Source: Opeltia flavorubescens (Eukaryota; Ascomycota; Lecanoromycetes; Teloschistales; Teloschistaceae). Taken from it: 64,000 bases of DNA. The notes below the pieces were generated by a model. The model was given only the letters and a program-made list of their open reading frames with translations, ran no database searches and was not told where the DNA came from. Both the position numbers and the translations under genes were made by a program. The stretch is from contig KE546971.1 of the NCBI GenBank assembly GCA_000442125.1, positions 64,583-128,582 on the forward strand, read 5' to 3'. Shown piece after piece: positions 22,065 to 33,771 of the stretch. Positions within the stretch are counted from its first letter, which is position 1. Every line of letters starts with the position of its first letter.

Positions 22065-23717
22065 TACGCGGGCGTCACGTCCGGCGGGGCAATCCCACGG
22101 ATTCAGTTTATTTATTTATTTACATATAGCGAAATGAGTTTGAATGAATTAGGTCGAGGTTGTCGCAGCTTTGGATCCCACGCGTGCCTGCTGTTGTGTT
22201 GTCGAAGAGGGTTTGGAGAGGTAGTGGCTAAGTGGTGTTAGGGATGATGTAGAGTTCGGTGTCGCAAAGGGTCCATGGTTTGATGCATGTTGGAATAATG
22301 GATGTTCTTAGCCAGAGATGGATTCGACGATCGAATGGCTGGAGTAGGTCATGGTTATCAAACAGTGACTACATGTGGGATTTCATTGGAGGTTCTGGCT
22401 GTTACCTGTCAGAGTTTTTGCCATAACGATTTGCGCGAAGCGGATCATCGCTTATCAGTTGCTATTTACGGTTCTTTGATGCGTCTCGTTCGTACGGAAC
22501 TCCTCTGCGCTATTGTCGTAAAAGAGTCTCTCAGTACTTACTCGACACATCGTAGGGTCAGGGATTGGGAAAGCCATAACCCTAAGGAGCCTTGATAGTA
22601 GACAGTCCGCATGCCATAGGTTGGCCGACGCTCTTTAGTATCCGAAATTTAACACGTTTCGCTAAGCTTTTTCGAGTCATATCCCGCCCCTTATCTCCAA
22701 TGCAATGGTAGGCAATGACATCAGCTACTTTTATATTGATATATCGAATTATCGAGATTAACAGATCAGCAATTATACACTATAATAACCCCGTTAGATA
22801 TGGTCGTTATATAGCTGCTGCCGATGAACATATTAGTATCCTCTTGCAGGAAGAGAGTCGTGGTCTCTAAGATATCTTGCAAAAATATGAAAACAATACT
22901 GCAGATCTCTAATACACAGAATAGAGAGAGGAACAGGATCGACCTGAGCACAAGTATCCCTTTCGTCAAGGCTCACCTTTACTAGATATTTACATGTACG
23001 ACAGCGATGTCACCAATAGGAACCACCCACAAGGCCGTGCTGCATTGTTCCATGAGGTGCGAATACTAAGGCATGGCTTCCCCGCTGCAACGCAGCTAAG
23101 CTGAAGCCTAACGCGAAAAAGTAGGTCAAAGCGGCTAATCAAGTGCGTGGCATTTCCAATGAAACATCTGGAATACAGTGCCATGTGGTTTGTACCGCTG
23201 CAACATATCCTAAAGCGATAGATTGAGCCATGGCGCACGATGTTGCTTCCTACTCTTACCAAGTTGAGGAGATGGCTCGTAGCTAATTCGCACCGGCTTT
23301 TGCCTAATTGTTGTCCGTGAGGTGGCTCGAATCCTTACAGCAGCTAGGCGCTCCGAGTACCATGCACCAGTCGTGAGGTTACAAGGGGAATGGGACGCGA
23401 ACATCGTATGCTCGACCTTCAACAATGGAGGTGTTGGTCCAAAATCACCCGCGAATGCCATGGTATCAACGATGGCTGTGTGCGGTGGAAAGAGATACGC
23501 TTCTCGATGGGGAAAGACAAAGCCCAGATGATGGCTATATATACGCAGCATTCCATGTCAAGATCATTCTCATCATCACGTCTCTCATATACCGGCATTT
23601 CAACTTCCCATCATCCAGAAAAACTCATCTCAATTTCCTCCGAAAACCAAGCATCTCCACCCTACTTGTCCCATAAAAGACCAATACCCCGACCATCCCG
23701 ACATATCAACCATCAAA
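22065..23717. other. AT-rich intergenic region, nothing recognised
   Basis: A short (ttta)n run lies at about 22106-22120, and 22690-22980 is very AT-rich with stops in every frame, which would suit an old degraded repeat. I could not identify a transposon protein in it. The last ~150 bases before 23718 are the CT/CA-rich leader of the cupin gene. Confidence 0.4.
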
Positions 23718-24336
23718 ATGTTCTCCTTCCTCGCTTCTCATCCTCCAAAAACCCACACCGCAACCCATAACCCCGTAGAAACCGAAGACGGCCAATCCAG
23801 CATCCATTTCTTCACCAATGACCCAGACTCCCCTTATGCAATGAAAGCCCACGTAAAGCCCGGCTTCACAATCCATGTCCCTCCCTACCACTGGCATAAA
23901 TACCAGTCTGAAACCTTCCAAATCAACTCCGGCTCTATGCGCGCCACTCTCGAAGGTTCTGACACGATCATCCCAGCTGGAGACTCTATCACGATATTAC
24001 CTGGCCAACATCATACTTTCAACAATGCCTCCGACGACGAAGATTTGGTGATTAGTACGGGTTTGGATCCGATGGAGCGGGAGCGGGATGAGGCCTTTTT
24101 CCGGAATTTGTATAGCTATTTGGATGATTGTCGGAAAGAGGGTGTGGGGCCGAGTTTGCCGCAATTGATGCTTTTTTTTGCATTTCTTTGATTGCTATCC
24201 TGCGCTTCCGGGGCCGAGGTGGTTGGCGCAACGGCTGAGTCAGGTTATGGTATTCTTCCTGGGGGTCGTGGTTGGAAAGTGGATGTTAGGTTACAAGCCC
24301 AGTTATCCGGAATACTATCAGCGGAAAGTTGAGTAG
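23718..24336 (+). pseudogene. Small cupin-domain protein, frameshifted near the 3' end
   Basis: The open frame 23718-24191 encodes a single cupin. HVPPYHWHKYQSETF provides the HxH...E metal motif and PAGDSITILPGQHH the second histidine motif. This is a monocupin of unknown substrate. The frame then stops shortly after a run of eight T at 24172-24179. One frame over, coding sequence continues without a stop from about 24182 to TAG 24334-24336. It reads FDCYPALPGPRWLAQRL, a hydrophobic helix (VMVFFLGVVVGKW), then YPEYYQRKVE. Such a C-terminal helix is a sensible end for this kind of protein. The T8 run therefore carries one extra base, either a real frameshift or a homopolymer sequencing error. 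The host gene is otherwise intact. Confidence 0.7.
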
Positions 24337-24558
24337 AATTTTTGATGTAGAGGGAGTTAATGGTTTGGCTTTTATGTATAGATGATACCTTTCCTTGAAA
24401 AAAAAATTCTTCTGAGGGGTTTTTCATCTTGTTGTTTGTGTGTGTATAAAAAAATGTATTCGAGGGATCATTTATTTCTTCATTGGTTAATTGGTAGGAA
24501 AGTACATTTTTGTTCAGGATTGCTAGATGAACGCTTGAATGAGTAGAATTTGATTAGT

Positions 24559-25083
24559 TCATGATGTGGTGGTCCAATCAAACAACAACTCCCCCCTCGC
24601 CACAATCCCCGCCCTTCGATCCAAAACCAAAATACTCCTACACTGCGCGAAATTAGTATCCCAACCATACTCTATCATCCCTCTCATAGCCGCCGAGAGC
24701 ATCGTCCACGTCAATCCATGATCAATATTATGATTCAATCTAAAACATAGGGGTTGTATTCCGTGATCACTACACCATTCGAAATTCGGTTGTGCGATGC
24801 GAGCATCTCCTCTAGCCTGGAGGATCTCCTCTACGATCTCGGACTGGGCGCGCTGGGCGATGTCGAAGAGTTGGAGGGGGGTGAAGTATGAGATTATTGG
24901 GTAGCGGAAGCCGCTGAAGGCGAGGGAAGTTGTCGAGCGGGGGACGTTAAGCTGGAAGGGATCGGGGGGGTAGTCGGCTGAGATGGTTGTGTTGGGTGGG
25001 GTGGCTGCTGGCATGGATGAGGGAAGGAGTTGAAGGATGATGATGATGATGAATGTGGCGAGATGGTGTGTTGGGGTTCTCAT
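24559..25083 (-). CDS. Small secreted protein of unknown function
   Basis: Single exon of 174 aa. The N-terminus is a clear signal peptide (MRTPTHHLATFIIIIILQLL). The mature part has only two cysteines (EWCSDHGIQPLC) and the block LTWTMLSAAMRGMIEYG, followed by a beta-rich end (SILVLDRRAGIVARGELLF). The layout resembles the widespread fungal small secreted hypothetical proteins such as the one at 43124. No enzymatic motif is visible. It converges with the cupin gene and is divergent from the alpha/beta hydrolase gene, with 549 bp between the starts. Confidence 0.65.
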   Translation of the reverse strand: MRTPTHHLATFIIIIILQLLPSSMPAATPPNTTISADYPPDPFQLNVPRSTTSLAFSGFRYPIISYFTPLQLFDIAQRAQSEIVEEILQARGDARIAQPNFEWCSDHGIQPLCFRLNHNIDHGLTWTMLSAAMRGMIEYGWDTNFAQCRSILVLDRRAGIVARGELLFDWTTTS

Positions 25084-25632
25084 CTTAGGATGGGTTGGAT
25101 TTGTGGAAGGGGAAGTTTTAAATCTTGGCTGGGTTGGATGGATATGTATGAAATGAGGTGATATACGGTAGAATCAGGTAGGTGAGATGTAAGTCGTTAG
25201 ACTACCTTGATCCCCTGTCCTGGAGAACCAAGGTCCGTCTCAATTTGTTTTCGTTCTCGTGGAAAGGCGGTCTTTGATCAAAGGATCCGTATCAGTCTTT
25301 CGTAGAAAATGCTGGTAGTTGCTGTCTATCATTCTTACTGTGTGGTCTGTCTTACTGATTGATAGTGATTTGCGATAAGGTGCATACCGTAGCCGCGACG
25401 ACTGGCCCCAATAGGATTATACCGGATGAATGAGTCATCAAGATGCAAAGCGCTCGTACGACAATTGGCGGCTATCGCAAAACTGGCAAGGTCAGACCTG
25501 CTCGCCACACAGATGATATTCCAGGGTAAAAGAGGTCCATCAACAGGTAGAACTGCATCAAGTCGGTTCTAAAGGTATCCAATCGTTAATTCTTCCACCG
25601 AGGCTTAAGGCTAAATCTTCACTCGCCGCGAA

Positions 25633-26908
25633 ATGGCTGTCTCTATCCTTACTCTTGCCACTGCACTCCTATTCGCAAGCACAACTTCTGCGTATGTCAA
25701 CCCTTTCAGCGGGTTTTGAAATGAGTAATAATCAGTCGCAGCGTTTCTGCTACATCATCTACATACAACGCCTCTCTCCCTCGCTGGGAATGGTCCCCCA
25801 ACCTTGCGCCCCTCGCGAACAACGACAAAGGCCAATATCTAAACCTCTCGTCGGGGATAGATCTATGGTACACCAGTTTTGGTGATCTCCAATCCAAGAA
25901 AACGCCTGTGATGCTTCTCCATGGTGGAATGGGGAATAGCAATCAAATGTTTAATCAAGCAAACTATCTAGCCAAGACTAGGAGCGTTGTTTTGCAGGAG
26001 TATGTGATAAATTCAGCTTTGATTGTTGAGGTGTCATTGAGTGTGGTATATTGGTGTTAATGTGTGGGTTAGTACACGAGGACAAGGCCGGTCGCTATAC
26101 GCAGGATTTACAAATTTCCACTACGATGATTTGGCCAGGGATGCGGTTGCTGTACTTGATCATCTCCAGATTGCGAAGGTGGCGGTTGTTGGCTGTAAGT
26201 TGGAGTTATTCTTTGCTTTGATTGCCAATATCATCATATGAGTAATTACTGACCACCATAACCGGCACAGGGAGCGACGGTGCAATCACTGGTCTCAATC
26301 TCGCCATGAATTATTCCTCTCGCATCGAGCGTGTTTTCGCCCATGGCGCTAATGTCCAGGCGAATCAGTCCATCCCGGGACGGAACGATCCAATCATCAA
26401 ATCCGATAATGGTAGTCTGGATAGCGATTTTGCTACTAATGGGACGACTTATTCTGTTAAAAGACGGTCAATGAATAAAAGAGCAGATGGCCCTGGTGAC
26501 GAGTATAGTTGTGAGGCTCTGAGCCCCTTGCCGGAGAGATGCGCTGCGATGAGGGAAGCTGTGCAAACGTATGAGCCTCAAATCCCTCCCTTCGTTTGTT
26601 CTGGCATGACCTTGAAGTTGATATGCTGATTTTCTTTTGGCCGCTGCAGTATGTGGGCTACAGAGCCGACTTGGGGCCCCGAAGCGCTAGCGAAGATTTC
26701 ATGTCCAGTGTGGAGCGTTGACGGCGATCATGACACTGCCGTACAGAGAAACCAAGCTGATGCGATTGCAGCATGGGTCCCGTTCGCAGGGCAGCTCTTA
26801 TTGCCACAAGTGGGTCATGAAGCTTTGCTACAGGACCCAGCATTCTTTAACTTTGCGATGGGGTATTTCTTGGATATGGGGTATGATGGAGTACTTCCGG
26901 AGTATTAA
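25633..26908 (+). CDS. Secreted alpha/beta hydrolase
   Basis: Five exons (25633-25691, 25742-25999, 26073-26194, 26271-26568, 26650-26908) join in phase to 331 aa. A signal peptide (MAVSILTLATALLFASTTSA) is followed by a standard alpha/beta hydrolase fold. The oxyanion segment is VMLLHGGMGNS, the strand-loop DTRGQGRS spans intron 2, and the nucleophile elbow VGWSDGA spans intron 3, with Ser148 as the likely nucleophile. The acid region is VWSVDGDHD and the catalytic His lies in QVGHEALL. A loop of ~70 residues rich in Asn/Ser/Lys sits between the core and lid. Substrate unknown; ester or lactone hydrolysis is a family-level inference. The splice sites are standard. Confidence 0.85.
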
Positions 26909-27268
26909 AAGAAGGAAGATGAGGTGTGAAAATGGATAAGAAAGAAGCGAGAGGAAAGTTAAGACAATTAGGTGACAACATGGTGATACTTGGAAAGATT
27001 CTGGATCCTCTGGTACATATGGTGGGTGAACAATCGCGACAATATATTCAGATACTCTCTCAAAAAGATATTTCGACGCATCCATAACAGAAGAAGACAT
27101 ACAATGAAGTAGGGAATGGCGCTTAGCGCCAATCTGCCATGTACCCAAAAGAATAATAGTAGTTCGTTCACGGAGGACAGCGGCTCGAGAGTCAGGATCC
27201 TTATTGGACTATCCGTAACGCTCCTCATTGAATCCCTCGAGGATGTTGATTAAAATCCCCATACAACC

Positions 27269-29077
27269 TCACAAGAATTTAAAATTGAATATCTTCGTGA
27301 TCCCCCTTAGAACAGCCCCAGCGTCGTCATGTACAAACTCGCCAACAATATCTTGCGACGCGGCCTGACTCAAGGTCTCTCTCCACAACCTGGAAGTCGG
27401 TTCGTAAGAATTGGGAATGTCATGATCCCAGATAAAGTTGTATCTGATGGTGTAATAGTCACCGTCTTCGACTGATACGACGGCAAAATTTCGAATCAGA
27501 AAATTGAGCGTTGGGGGATTGAGTTCCAGGTACGGAGGTGACTCTGGCTCCGAAGGCCGGTGAAGATGGTGCTCGAGCTTGTATTGGCTGGGGAAATTTG
27601 GTAAGCAGTGGAAATATATTTGCCAATCTTGCCAGATCTGCCGAGTCATAACGCCTACATAGTCATGGGTTGATCCCGAATTTTTGGATGGCCGCAGAAC
27701 GAGGTAAGTTAGAAAGACGTGGTCGGAGGTTAGTTGAACGGCACCGAGCATGTAGATTTCGTCACCCGGCTGAGGGTTCACGTTAGGGGAAGTAGACTGC
27801 GTGGTGCAATCCCAGCAGCGACAAATCTGTATCTTCTCATTACCAAGTCTTGCGTTAGCAGCAGCGCCCTCTTCAGTCACCATGAAACTGCTCGATCCAT
27901 CATTGAGACTATCGTTGACGACTGCATATCTGGATAGAGGAATCATTTTCCATCTCATAGACGTAATACCACGTGAAGGAGCAAGGTCGTGATATGTATC
28001 GAAAGCGCTATCTGGGACATTGAGGAGTATCTTGAGTACGAAGCCAATAAGCCATTGAACCGGCCACGCGTTGTTCACTTCAGTCTGAATGACATCCATG
28101 AGCAACTCAATTCCCTCTTTTCGATAGTCAACCGGGAATGCGTCCCCATAATCAACAAGACTTAGTACTCCGTAGATCTTGTCGTGCCAATCAGAGCACC
28201 TTTTCAAGATATGGGTCATCAAAACGGTCGTCAGCTTTCGATGGTTATTAGTTTCATCGCTTCTACCTCTTTCCTCATTCCACAACAATCGCGAATGCCA
28301 TAACGCATGAGCGCCACTTTTCCGCACAAGCTGAATGACTCTACCATAAGGATAGGTATACATCGATTTCTTTATACAGTTGATGAAGGCCCACAGATGC
28401 TCACCATGGATACTCTCGTCACCAATGAAGATGGTCAGAGAGCGAGCTTTCAGAAATTCCTGGGTGACCCACAGTCTGCTCCAATAATCATGATTACACA
28501 CTTTGGCGAGAAGATGAACCCATGTCTCACCTCCAAGATCACGTAACTCTTGCAGCCTGACTCTGGCCCGGGTGTGCAAATCCCAGTCCTTGACTCCGGT
28601 GACTGTTGAAAGGTCGAAAACATCTTTGAAAGAGAGTGCGCAATCGGGTACAGTGAGTCTCCCAAGCCATACCCATACTTCTCTTGCCGTTGCGAAGATG
28701 TTACCCATACGTCTCACTTGCTCATTACGTTCAGGTATATTTGACTGGTCGATGCATATTGCATCGATCCACAGCAATGGGGTATTATTGGACTTTCGAG
28801 CCGTACGAAGGAAGTCGTAAAGATTTCTTGTGACCGACAATTGACGTCCGTCAATGAATATGGGTCTTTGATTCGCCACGGTCCCCCACTGGTAAGAGAG
28901 TGCGATGTAGTCTGCGTCAATACGAGTGGTATGTATGAGCTCGCAACAGACTGGCACTAAGTCGGATGCATAGCATAGTCGAAGTAGTCGGATAGATTGC
29001 TCGGTGGATGCCAGTGGTGGATAGCTATATGTGGAAGGATCATTCTCTACAAGAGAAGATTCATCCATTTGAACCAT
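27269..29077 (-). CDS. HET-domain protein (602 aa)
   Basis: Single-exon heterokaryon-incompatibility protein. The HET domain covers roughly residues 25-220: SIRLLRL near the start, YIALSYQWGT at ~57, LLWIDAICIDQSN at ~100, REVWVWLGR at ~132 and RLWVTQEFL at ~203. All core motifs are kept. The C-terminal ~350 residues are the usual variable region of these proteins and end near VLRGITKIFNF, a degenerate form of the common 'vlRG...' ending. HET proteins act in the cytoplasm as cell-death effectors or sensors in non-self recognition. The gene is convergent with the alpha/beta hydrolase gene (360 bp apart). Confidence 0.9.
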   Translation of the reverse strand: MVQMDESSLVENDPSTYSYPPLASTEQSIRLLRLCYASDLVPVCCELIHTTRIDADYIALSYQWGTVANQRPIFIDGRQLSVTRNLYDFLRTARKSNNTPLLWIDAICIDQSNIPERNEQVRRMGNIFATAREVWVWLGRLTVPDCALSFKDVFDLSTVTGVKDWDLHTRARVRLQELRDLGGETWVHLLAKVCNHDYWSRLWVTQEFLKARSLTIFIGDESIHGEHLWAFINCIKKSMYTYPYGRVIQLVRKSGAHALWHSRLLWNEERGRSDETNNHRKLTTVLMTHILKRCSDWHDKIYGVLSLVDYGDAFPVDYRKEGIELLMDVIQTEVNNAWPVQWLIGFVLKILLNVPDSAFDTYHDLAPSRGITSMRWKMIPLSRYAVVNDSLNDGSSSFMVTEEGAAANARLGNEKIQICRCWDCTTQSTSPNVNPQPGDEIYMLGAVQLTSDHVFLTYLVLRPSKNSGSTHDYVGVMTRQIWQDWQIYFHCLPNFPSQYKLEHHLHRPSEPESPPYLELNPPTLNFLIRNFAVVSVEDGDYYTIRYNFIWDHDIPNSYEPTSRLWRETLSQAASQDIVGEFVHDDAGAVLRGITKIFNFKFL

Positions 29078-29662
29078 AATATAAAGGTTGAGAAGATCCT
29101 AGACCATTGGATACAGCTTTGACATCCACGTGATCTGTCAGACTGGCTGAAACAAAGTGACATGCTAGGTCACTCAGCCCCACAAGTCCAGAATCCGTTG
29201 CCTAGATCAGGCTCGTTGGTGTCGCTGGAGACTGCGATTTCAGCAGAATCTGGAGACAGGTTTGAGAGTACAACATGGAATCAGCGCTCGTGAAGTGATC
29301 AAGATCAGCCATTTGTAGCTTTACCACCAAAATAATGGATCGCCTCACAGCCCGACTTTTGCTACCGAGTGTTTTTTCAACAGCACTTTAACCTGTCTTG
29401 GTTAAGCGCATGGACATGGCTCTGACAACCATTCGCGTCATTGAAATACAATTCTTGTGATGGAATGGACGGCCTTATCGTGTCGACTTTCCATCATGCA
29501 TCATTGGTTAATCCATAGACTGATAACCCATCATATGGCACAAATATTCTCCAAGTCTCCATTGCATGGTTCTTTCTCAAAGGGACATTAGTTTGTAAGA
29601 TACAATTGCCATTACAACCATTATTAGAATACAATGACAACCCCTCCCGAAGGCGAGTATGA
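29078..29662. other. Intergenic region between two minus-strand genes
   Basis: No gene is seen. It contains the promoter side of the HET gene (near 29080) and the 3' flank of the phospholipase D-like gene. Confidence 0.45.
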
Positions 29663-30628
29663 CTACCATGGCGGGTTGCTCTTGGTAGCAATAGATCGAC
29701 GATCCGAATGCATCTTAGCCCAAGCGCGAATATCAAAAGCCGCAGCCTGCGTATCCTCCCCATCATCGAAATTCTTCCCTGCATAGCCATATATCATGCC
29801 ATCTACACCAGCAGTGCCAAGCTCTTTGTCTACATAATCTCCATCGCCGGCAGTTGAAGTCCAACCGAAAACCTTGCCAAACTTCCCAGTATTGACGGCT
29901 TGCCGCAATTCCGTGCATGTATTGTAGCTATCTTCCTGGCAAGTGCCGAACTCGAAGGAAATATCGTCATCGCCGTAGGAGGAGACCCGTTTGGATTTGT
30001 CGGCAGGTCCACCGCTCTCGAAGCGCTCGAGAGCTTTCTTGGGGTTGCCGTCTAGGTTGATGGCTTCGTTGCTGTTCAGATCATCACGAATGTATGCATA
30101 TGTCTTGCTGTTTGCACTAAGAACGTATCCATACAGAACTCTCACGCCAGCCGGCTGCAGAACATCGCGGGCGAGGTCTCGAAGACCACCTACTGAACAA
30201 TCGTACCATTTCGGATCACTCGGGTCGCACCAATCGGGGTTCTTAATGTCAAGCCAGACGAAGGTGATATCCGCGCCACCGTTCCTTTCATCTGCGATTT
30301 TGTGGAAGAGGTCTTTTGTTGAGTCACCCCAGCTGTTTGCTGTGTGATCGTGGTCGGCCCACCAGCCTTCGGTGAAAGCTGTCATGTCCATCTCAAGGGC
30401 GTTGGCACCAGTCTTGATTGCGTCTTCAACACCCTTGACTGTCAAGACGCGATGAGCGATCATGTAGAACGGTGGTCCTGCAGGAACAAAGTCGGCTTGA
30501 GCGCTTCGACGATTGAGGCTTGTAGTGAGGGCATCGTCGCCCCTAGAAGGTATTGATAATTGGTGGGTTCTGATGATGCACAAGGCGAATGTTCCAAGCA
30601 ACTGAAATAAGCCCAAAATGGAGACCAT
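29663..30628 (-). CDS. Secreted sphingomyelinase D / phospholipase D-like protein
   Basis: I use the ATG at 30628 (MVSILGLFQLLGTFALC, a signal peptide); the frame is open further up but without an ATG. The 321-aa product matches the GDPD-like TIM-barrel family shared by fungal, bacterial and arachnid sphingomyelinase D enzymes. Visible motifs are MIAHRVLTVKGVEDAI (catalytic His59), GANALEMDMT (metal-binding Glu79 and Asp81), WWADHDH (His93/His95) and ITFVWLDIKNPDWC. A C-terminal SNPPW resembles the conserved tail motif of the family. Family members act on sphingomyelin or related phospholipids by transphosphatidylation with Mg. The role in this fungus is unknown; fungal homologues are widespread and need not be toxins. 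The gene looks intact. Confidence 0.82.
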   Translation of the reverse strand: MVSILGLFQLLGTFALCIIRTHQLSIPSRGDDALTTSLNRRSAQADFVPAGPPFYMIAHRVLTVKGVEDAIKTGANALEMDMTAFTEGWWADHDHTANSWGDSTKDLFHKIADERNGGADITFVWLDIKNPDWCDPSDPKWYDCSVGGLRDLARDVLQPAGVRVLYGYVLSANSKTYAYIRDDLNSNEAINLDGNPKKALERFESGGPADKSKRVSSYGDDDISFEFGTCQEDSYNTCTELRQAVNTGKFGKVFGWTSTAGDGDYVDKELGTAGVDGMIYGYAGKNFDDGEDTQAAAFDIRAWAKMHSDRRSIATKSNPPW

Positions 30629-32010
30629 TGCTTGGCCTTTCTTCGTGAAGTTGGAGAGAACAGTCAAGTTTTGGTCAAATATGAACAAAATGGAGCAAGA
30701 CAGGCAAGGAATGTCTCAAATATTGAAGTTTCACTCCGCCTGGCAGTCAGCTTAGCGGTATGTTCCAATGATGAAAATCGATCCCATCAAGACCATACGG
30801 CTGGCTTTCTTTATATTCACTTGGGATGAGCTAAGCAGAGGCTAAGCTCATGATATAACGCAATACAGCTCAGCCTACAAATGGGTGTTGGCCTAAAGTG
30901 CGCCAATTCAAGGAGCGTGCTGGGTATTTNGGGATCGATTAGCCCAACGCTCATAACAGAGAAGTGCTGAATCCCCACGATCGTTTGAAGTGTCTAAGTC
31001 AGTATACTCAGCCTCAATCCATGCTGTGTAGGTTGGTATAAGCAACACGATTGCAATCGCACCAAGTATGGGTTGATAGGAAGAAGAGCAACATCACTAC
31101 CAATGGACGGTTAGACGAAAGTGTGTGCGACAAGAAAGTCCTTCGGAGATCGTCCAAAGTATCACGCTAGCACCTCGAAAAGTATAGCGCGGCGCCTTTT
31201 CCTCGTTCGAGCGAATTGCGCAATTCTGATTGGCTTGAAGTAAAATGACTTAACTCTATTTTTGCCCCTGAGGATTGTGGAGGATTTTGTTTCAACTCAC
31301 CCTATTCCTGCCCTTGTTACGATCGCTGATGATCGACGTTGCGATCCTCATCCTTTGTTTCATCGTCAGCTCCTATCAGTTAAACCAGAAGAGATGTCAT
31401 TTTTGTCAGTGATGATGGTTTTCGATGAATGCACCTAGAGAAAAAGTCGACGAGCTACAGAGGCAGTCACTTGCGAAAAAGAGAACATATACCTCTCTTG
31501 TTTCGGCACCTATAGATATCACGATTATCTTCCCCTGATTTGAATTGCATGTATTTCGTGCATGTTAAGAAATAACCATACCATTGACTGCAGTCCATGG
31601 ATCCCATCTATAATATACTCCGCTCTCACATCGCGGCGTGCACCAAGGCGTGTTGAGAAAGTGCTTCTGCTGTCTAATACGTAACCAGAGGAATTCTTCT
31701 CTCTACCCGACATTAAGGCTTTAAAGGTCTCAACTTACCAATTCAACAACAGTGAAACATCTTCAGCGCGTGAGATTGAATTTTCTACCTCCAACTTCAT
31801 TTATGGTCATACACGCCAAAAAGAAAGTGGAAAGTAAAAGCACCAAAAAACACCAAGTTGTACATTTCTGAGCAACCCACCATCGACCCAGTCAACAAAA
31901 AAGCAGCCATCTAATCTCATACAAGTTACAATCCATCATACCTTCGTGATCATCCATCGCGGCAGAAGAAAACCCCAATACCACTCAATGATGGTAAGTC
32001 TCCGACTAAG
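30629..32010. other. Intergenic region with one ambiguous base
   Basis: No gene recognised. A single N at 30930 marks an unresolved base. The part next to 30629 is the promoter of the phospholipase D-like gene. Short frames such as 31525-31713 (minus) have no support. Confidence 0.45.
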
Positions 32011-32614
32011 TTACTTAGGTGTGACAACCACCTCCAAACCCCGTAAACACTGATAGCTGCTGAACCGATCATTAGCCTCGATCGGAATCGTAGCGGTGTC
32101 CCCGCTGCTAAATTCCCACGAGCCAGCTCCGTCGGTACAATCACCTGTCCTACACCGCTGATCACATCAGTGATCAGCTCTCTCAATCAAGCGTTCTCAG
32201 CGTCTCAATAGCCCAAAAGAAAACAAATGTGTTTCTTTCAAGAAAAGCCTTGAAAAAATGATCCTGGAAAGGATTGAAAGAAGGAACTGTTGAAAGAGAC
32301 ATACGCATAAAAAGTGCAGCCAACCCCCGAATCTATCTTCAGCGAGCTAATCGATCTTTCCCAGCCATCACCGAGCGTTTCTAAGAGGTGAATTAGTTTT
32401 ACATCTCCCTCTCTGCTTGGTGATTTTGAAATGGGGAAAGACACGTACGACAACCACGATTAGGACCATTCAGATCCGCCAGGGGAAGATCAGCCTCCGC
32501 GCCTCCGAAGTCACCGTCCGTGAAGACGTGGACTGGGTTTTGAGGGAGGGCGAGGGTGGTGATGGCTAAGAGTGCTATAAGCTTGAAACTAAGTGGTAAT
32601 CGAAGGTGGTGCAT
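32011..32614 (-). CDS. Small secreted beta/gamma-crystallin-like protein
   Basis: Three exons (32614-32449, 32380-32305, 32149-32011) join exactly to 126 aa through GTACGT..TTAG and GTATGT..GTAG introns. The leader MHHLRLPLSFKLIALLAITTLA is a signal peptide. The mature protein has the look of a single beta/gamma-crystallin domain: HVFTDGDFGG (Greek-key strand), WERSISSLKI, GCTFYATGDC, GSWEFSSGDTATIPI and NDRFSSYQCLRGLEVV. Its four cysteines could form two disulfides. Related fungal and bacterial secreted proteins bind calcium or act as antimicrobials, but function here is not shown. Longer open frames overlapping exon 1 upstream are shadows. Intron 2 is 155 nt, longer than usual. Confidence 0.78.
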
Positions 32615-33771
32615 TGCTGGTGTGATAGTGACAGTGTGTATTCGTGCGGATTGAATTATGAATCCTGCAGGTAAGTCGATGAGCAAAAGAAGGTCGGCAA
32701 AAGTCCGAGGCCATGTCTTCGACTTATGAGATTGATTTGCATGAGGCTCTCTCACAAGGCTGAAGACCACTGTTATCTTGAAACAGGTTTGATTTGTGTG
32801 GCTCTGGGTAAGCGCCGACCTGTGTTGGGGGCGAAGACTTTCGGCGGCAATTCTTGAGCTCCTTAGCCAATGATGGTTTGAGACTCTCGGAAAACCATCA
32901 GATGTAGTACGTTGAATCGCATTGATTTTTTTTCTGGCATTCATGCTTATGGAATCCGATAACGCACTACTTGTGTTTTCAGTGTTCGCATCACCAAGGG
33001 GAGGCTGTGGTCTTGTTTGGAGATTTGTTAATTTAAGAAAAATGGCCCCTCCAGATAGGGTGCGTCGTTCGAGGTGCTGCAACTATGTGATACTAGTCCT
33101 TTGCTTGGATCTATCTTTTTGGCGTTGCCTTGACCTGATTATTTTCGGGTCAATGTAGATTCATCTTGGACAAGATATCACTTCGATTCGGTGGCCGGAC
33201 ATTCCTAGTCTCCCGTGTGCCCAGCGAAGAGCGTTCTTAGGTAATCAGCGGACTCAGTGCTTTATTCATCCACTCGTTCCGTTCTTGAGGTAAATCTTGG
33301 CCCTTAACCAGTAAGGCTGGAACTTCGAGGACTAAGAGGTGGGTTACGTAGTCTGGTCTTCCTTGCCCCCTTAAACGTATTTAGTGAAGGTGTAAACTGG
33401 CAAAATAATTACCATTGCTGTGCACGATCCTGTTCTCGCTCCATTCTGACTGCAAAAGATCCCCAAACGCTGTCTTCACATTATGCTTCATGTTTCCCGG
33501 AAAATGTAGTGGAGTGTGAATAGGTCTCGATATCAAAGATCGTCCGTTAAGAATATTCTTTTCTTAGTTGACGGTTCAAGTGAAGAAATCCTCGTCAATG
33601 GTGTCCCAGGAAAGGAAAAATCGCCAAGACCGGGCTGCAGACAAGGCAACAAGCCGAACTGCAATTACCTGGGGCACCTCTCCGGTCGCAACCTCATCTA
33701 ACTTCTGAAACTCCGCAACGATCCGGTGATATATGTAAGGTGCCTTTTCGGATCGGAGGTACTCACAAGCG
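32615..33771. other. Intergenic region between divergent genes
   Basis: No gene recognised. It is bounded by the minus-strand crystallin-like gene and the plus-strand HET gene, so both promoters should lie here. Confidence 0.45.

Noticed and set aside
22690-22980. AT-rich segment as a transposon remnant
   Set aside because: No transposase, terminal repeat or target-site duplication could be identified; left as unassigned.
23325-23345. Possible tRNA B-box (GGCTCGAATCC)
   Set aside because: One mismatch to the consensus, no matching A-box upstream and no cloverleaf could be drawn.
32399-33082. Long minus-strand open frame of 227 aa
   Set aside because: Only its last part (the signal peptide onward, from 32614) is coding; upstream residues have no ATG-supported gene character and the spliced crystallin-like gene explains the locus.
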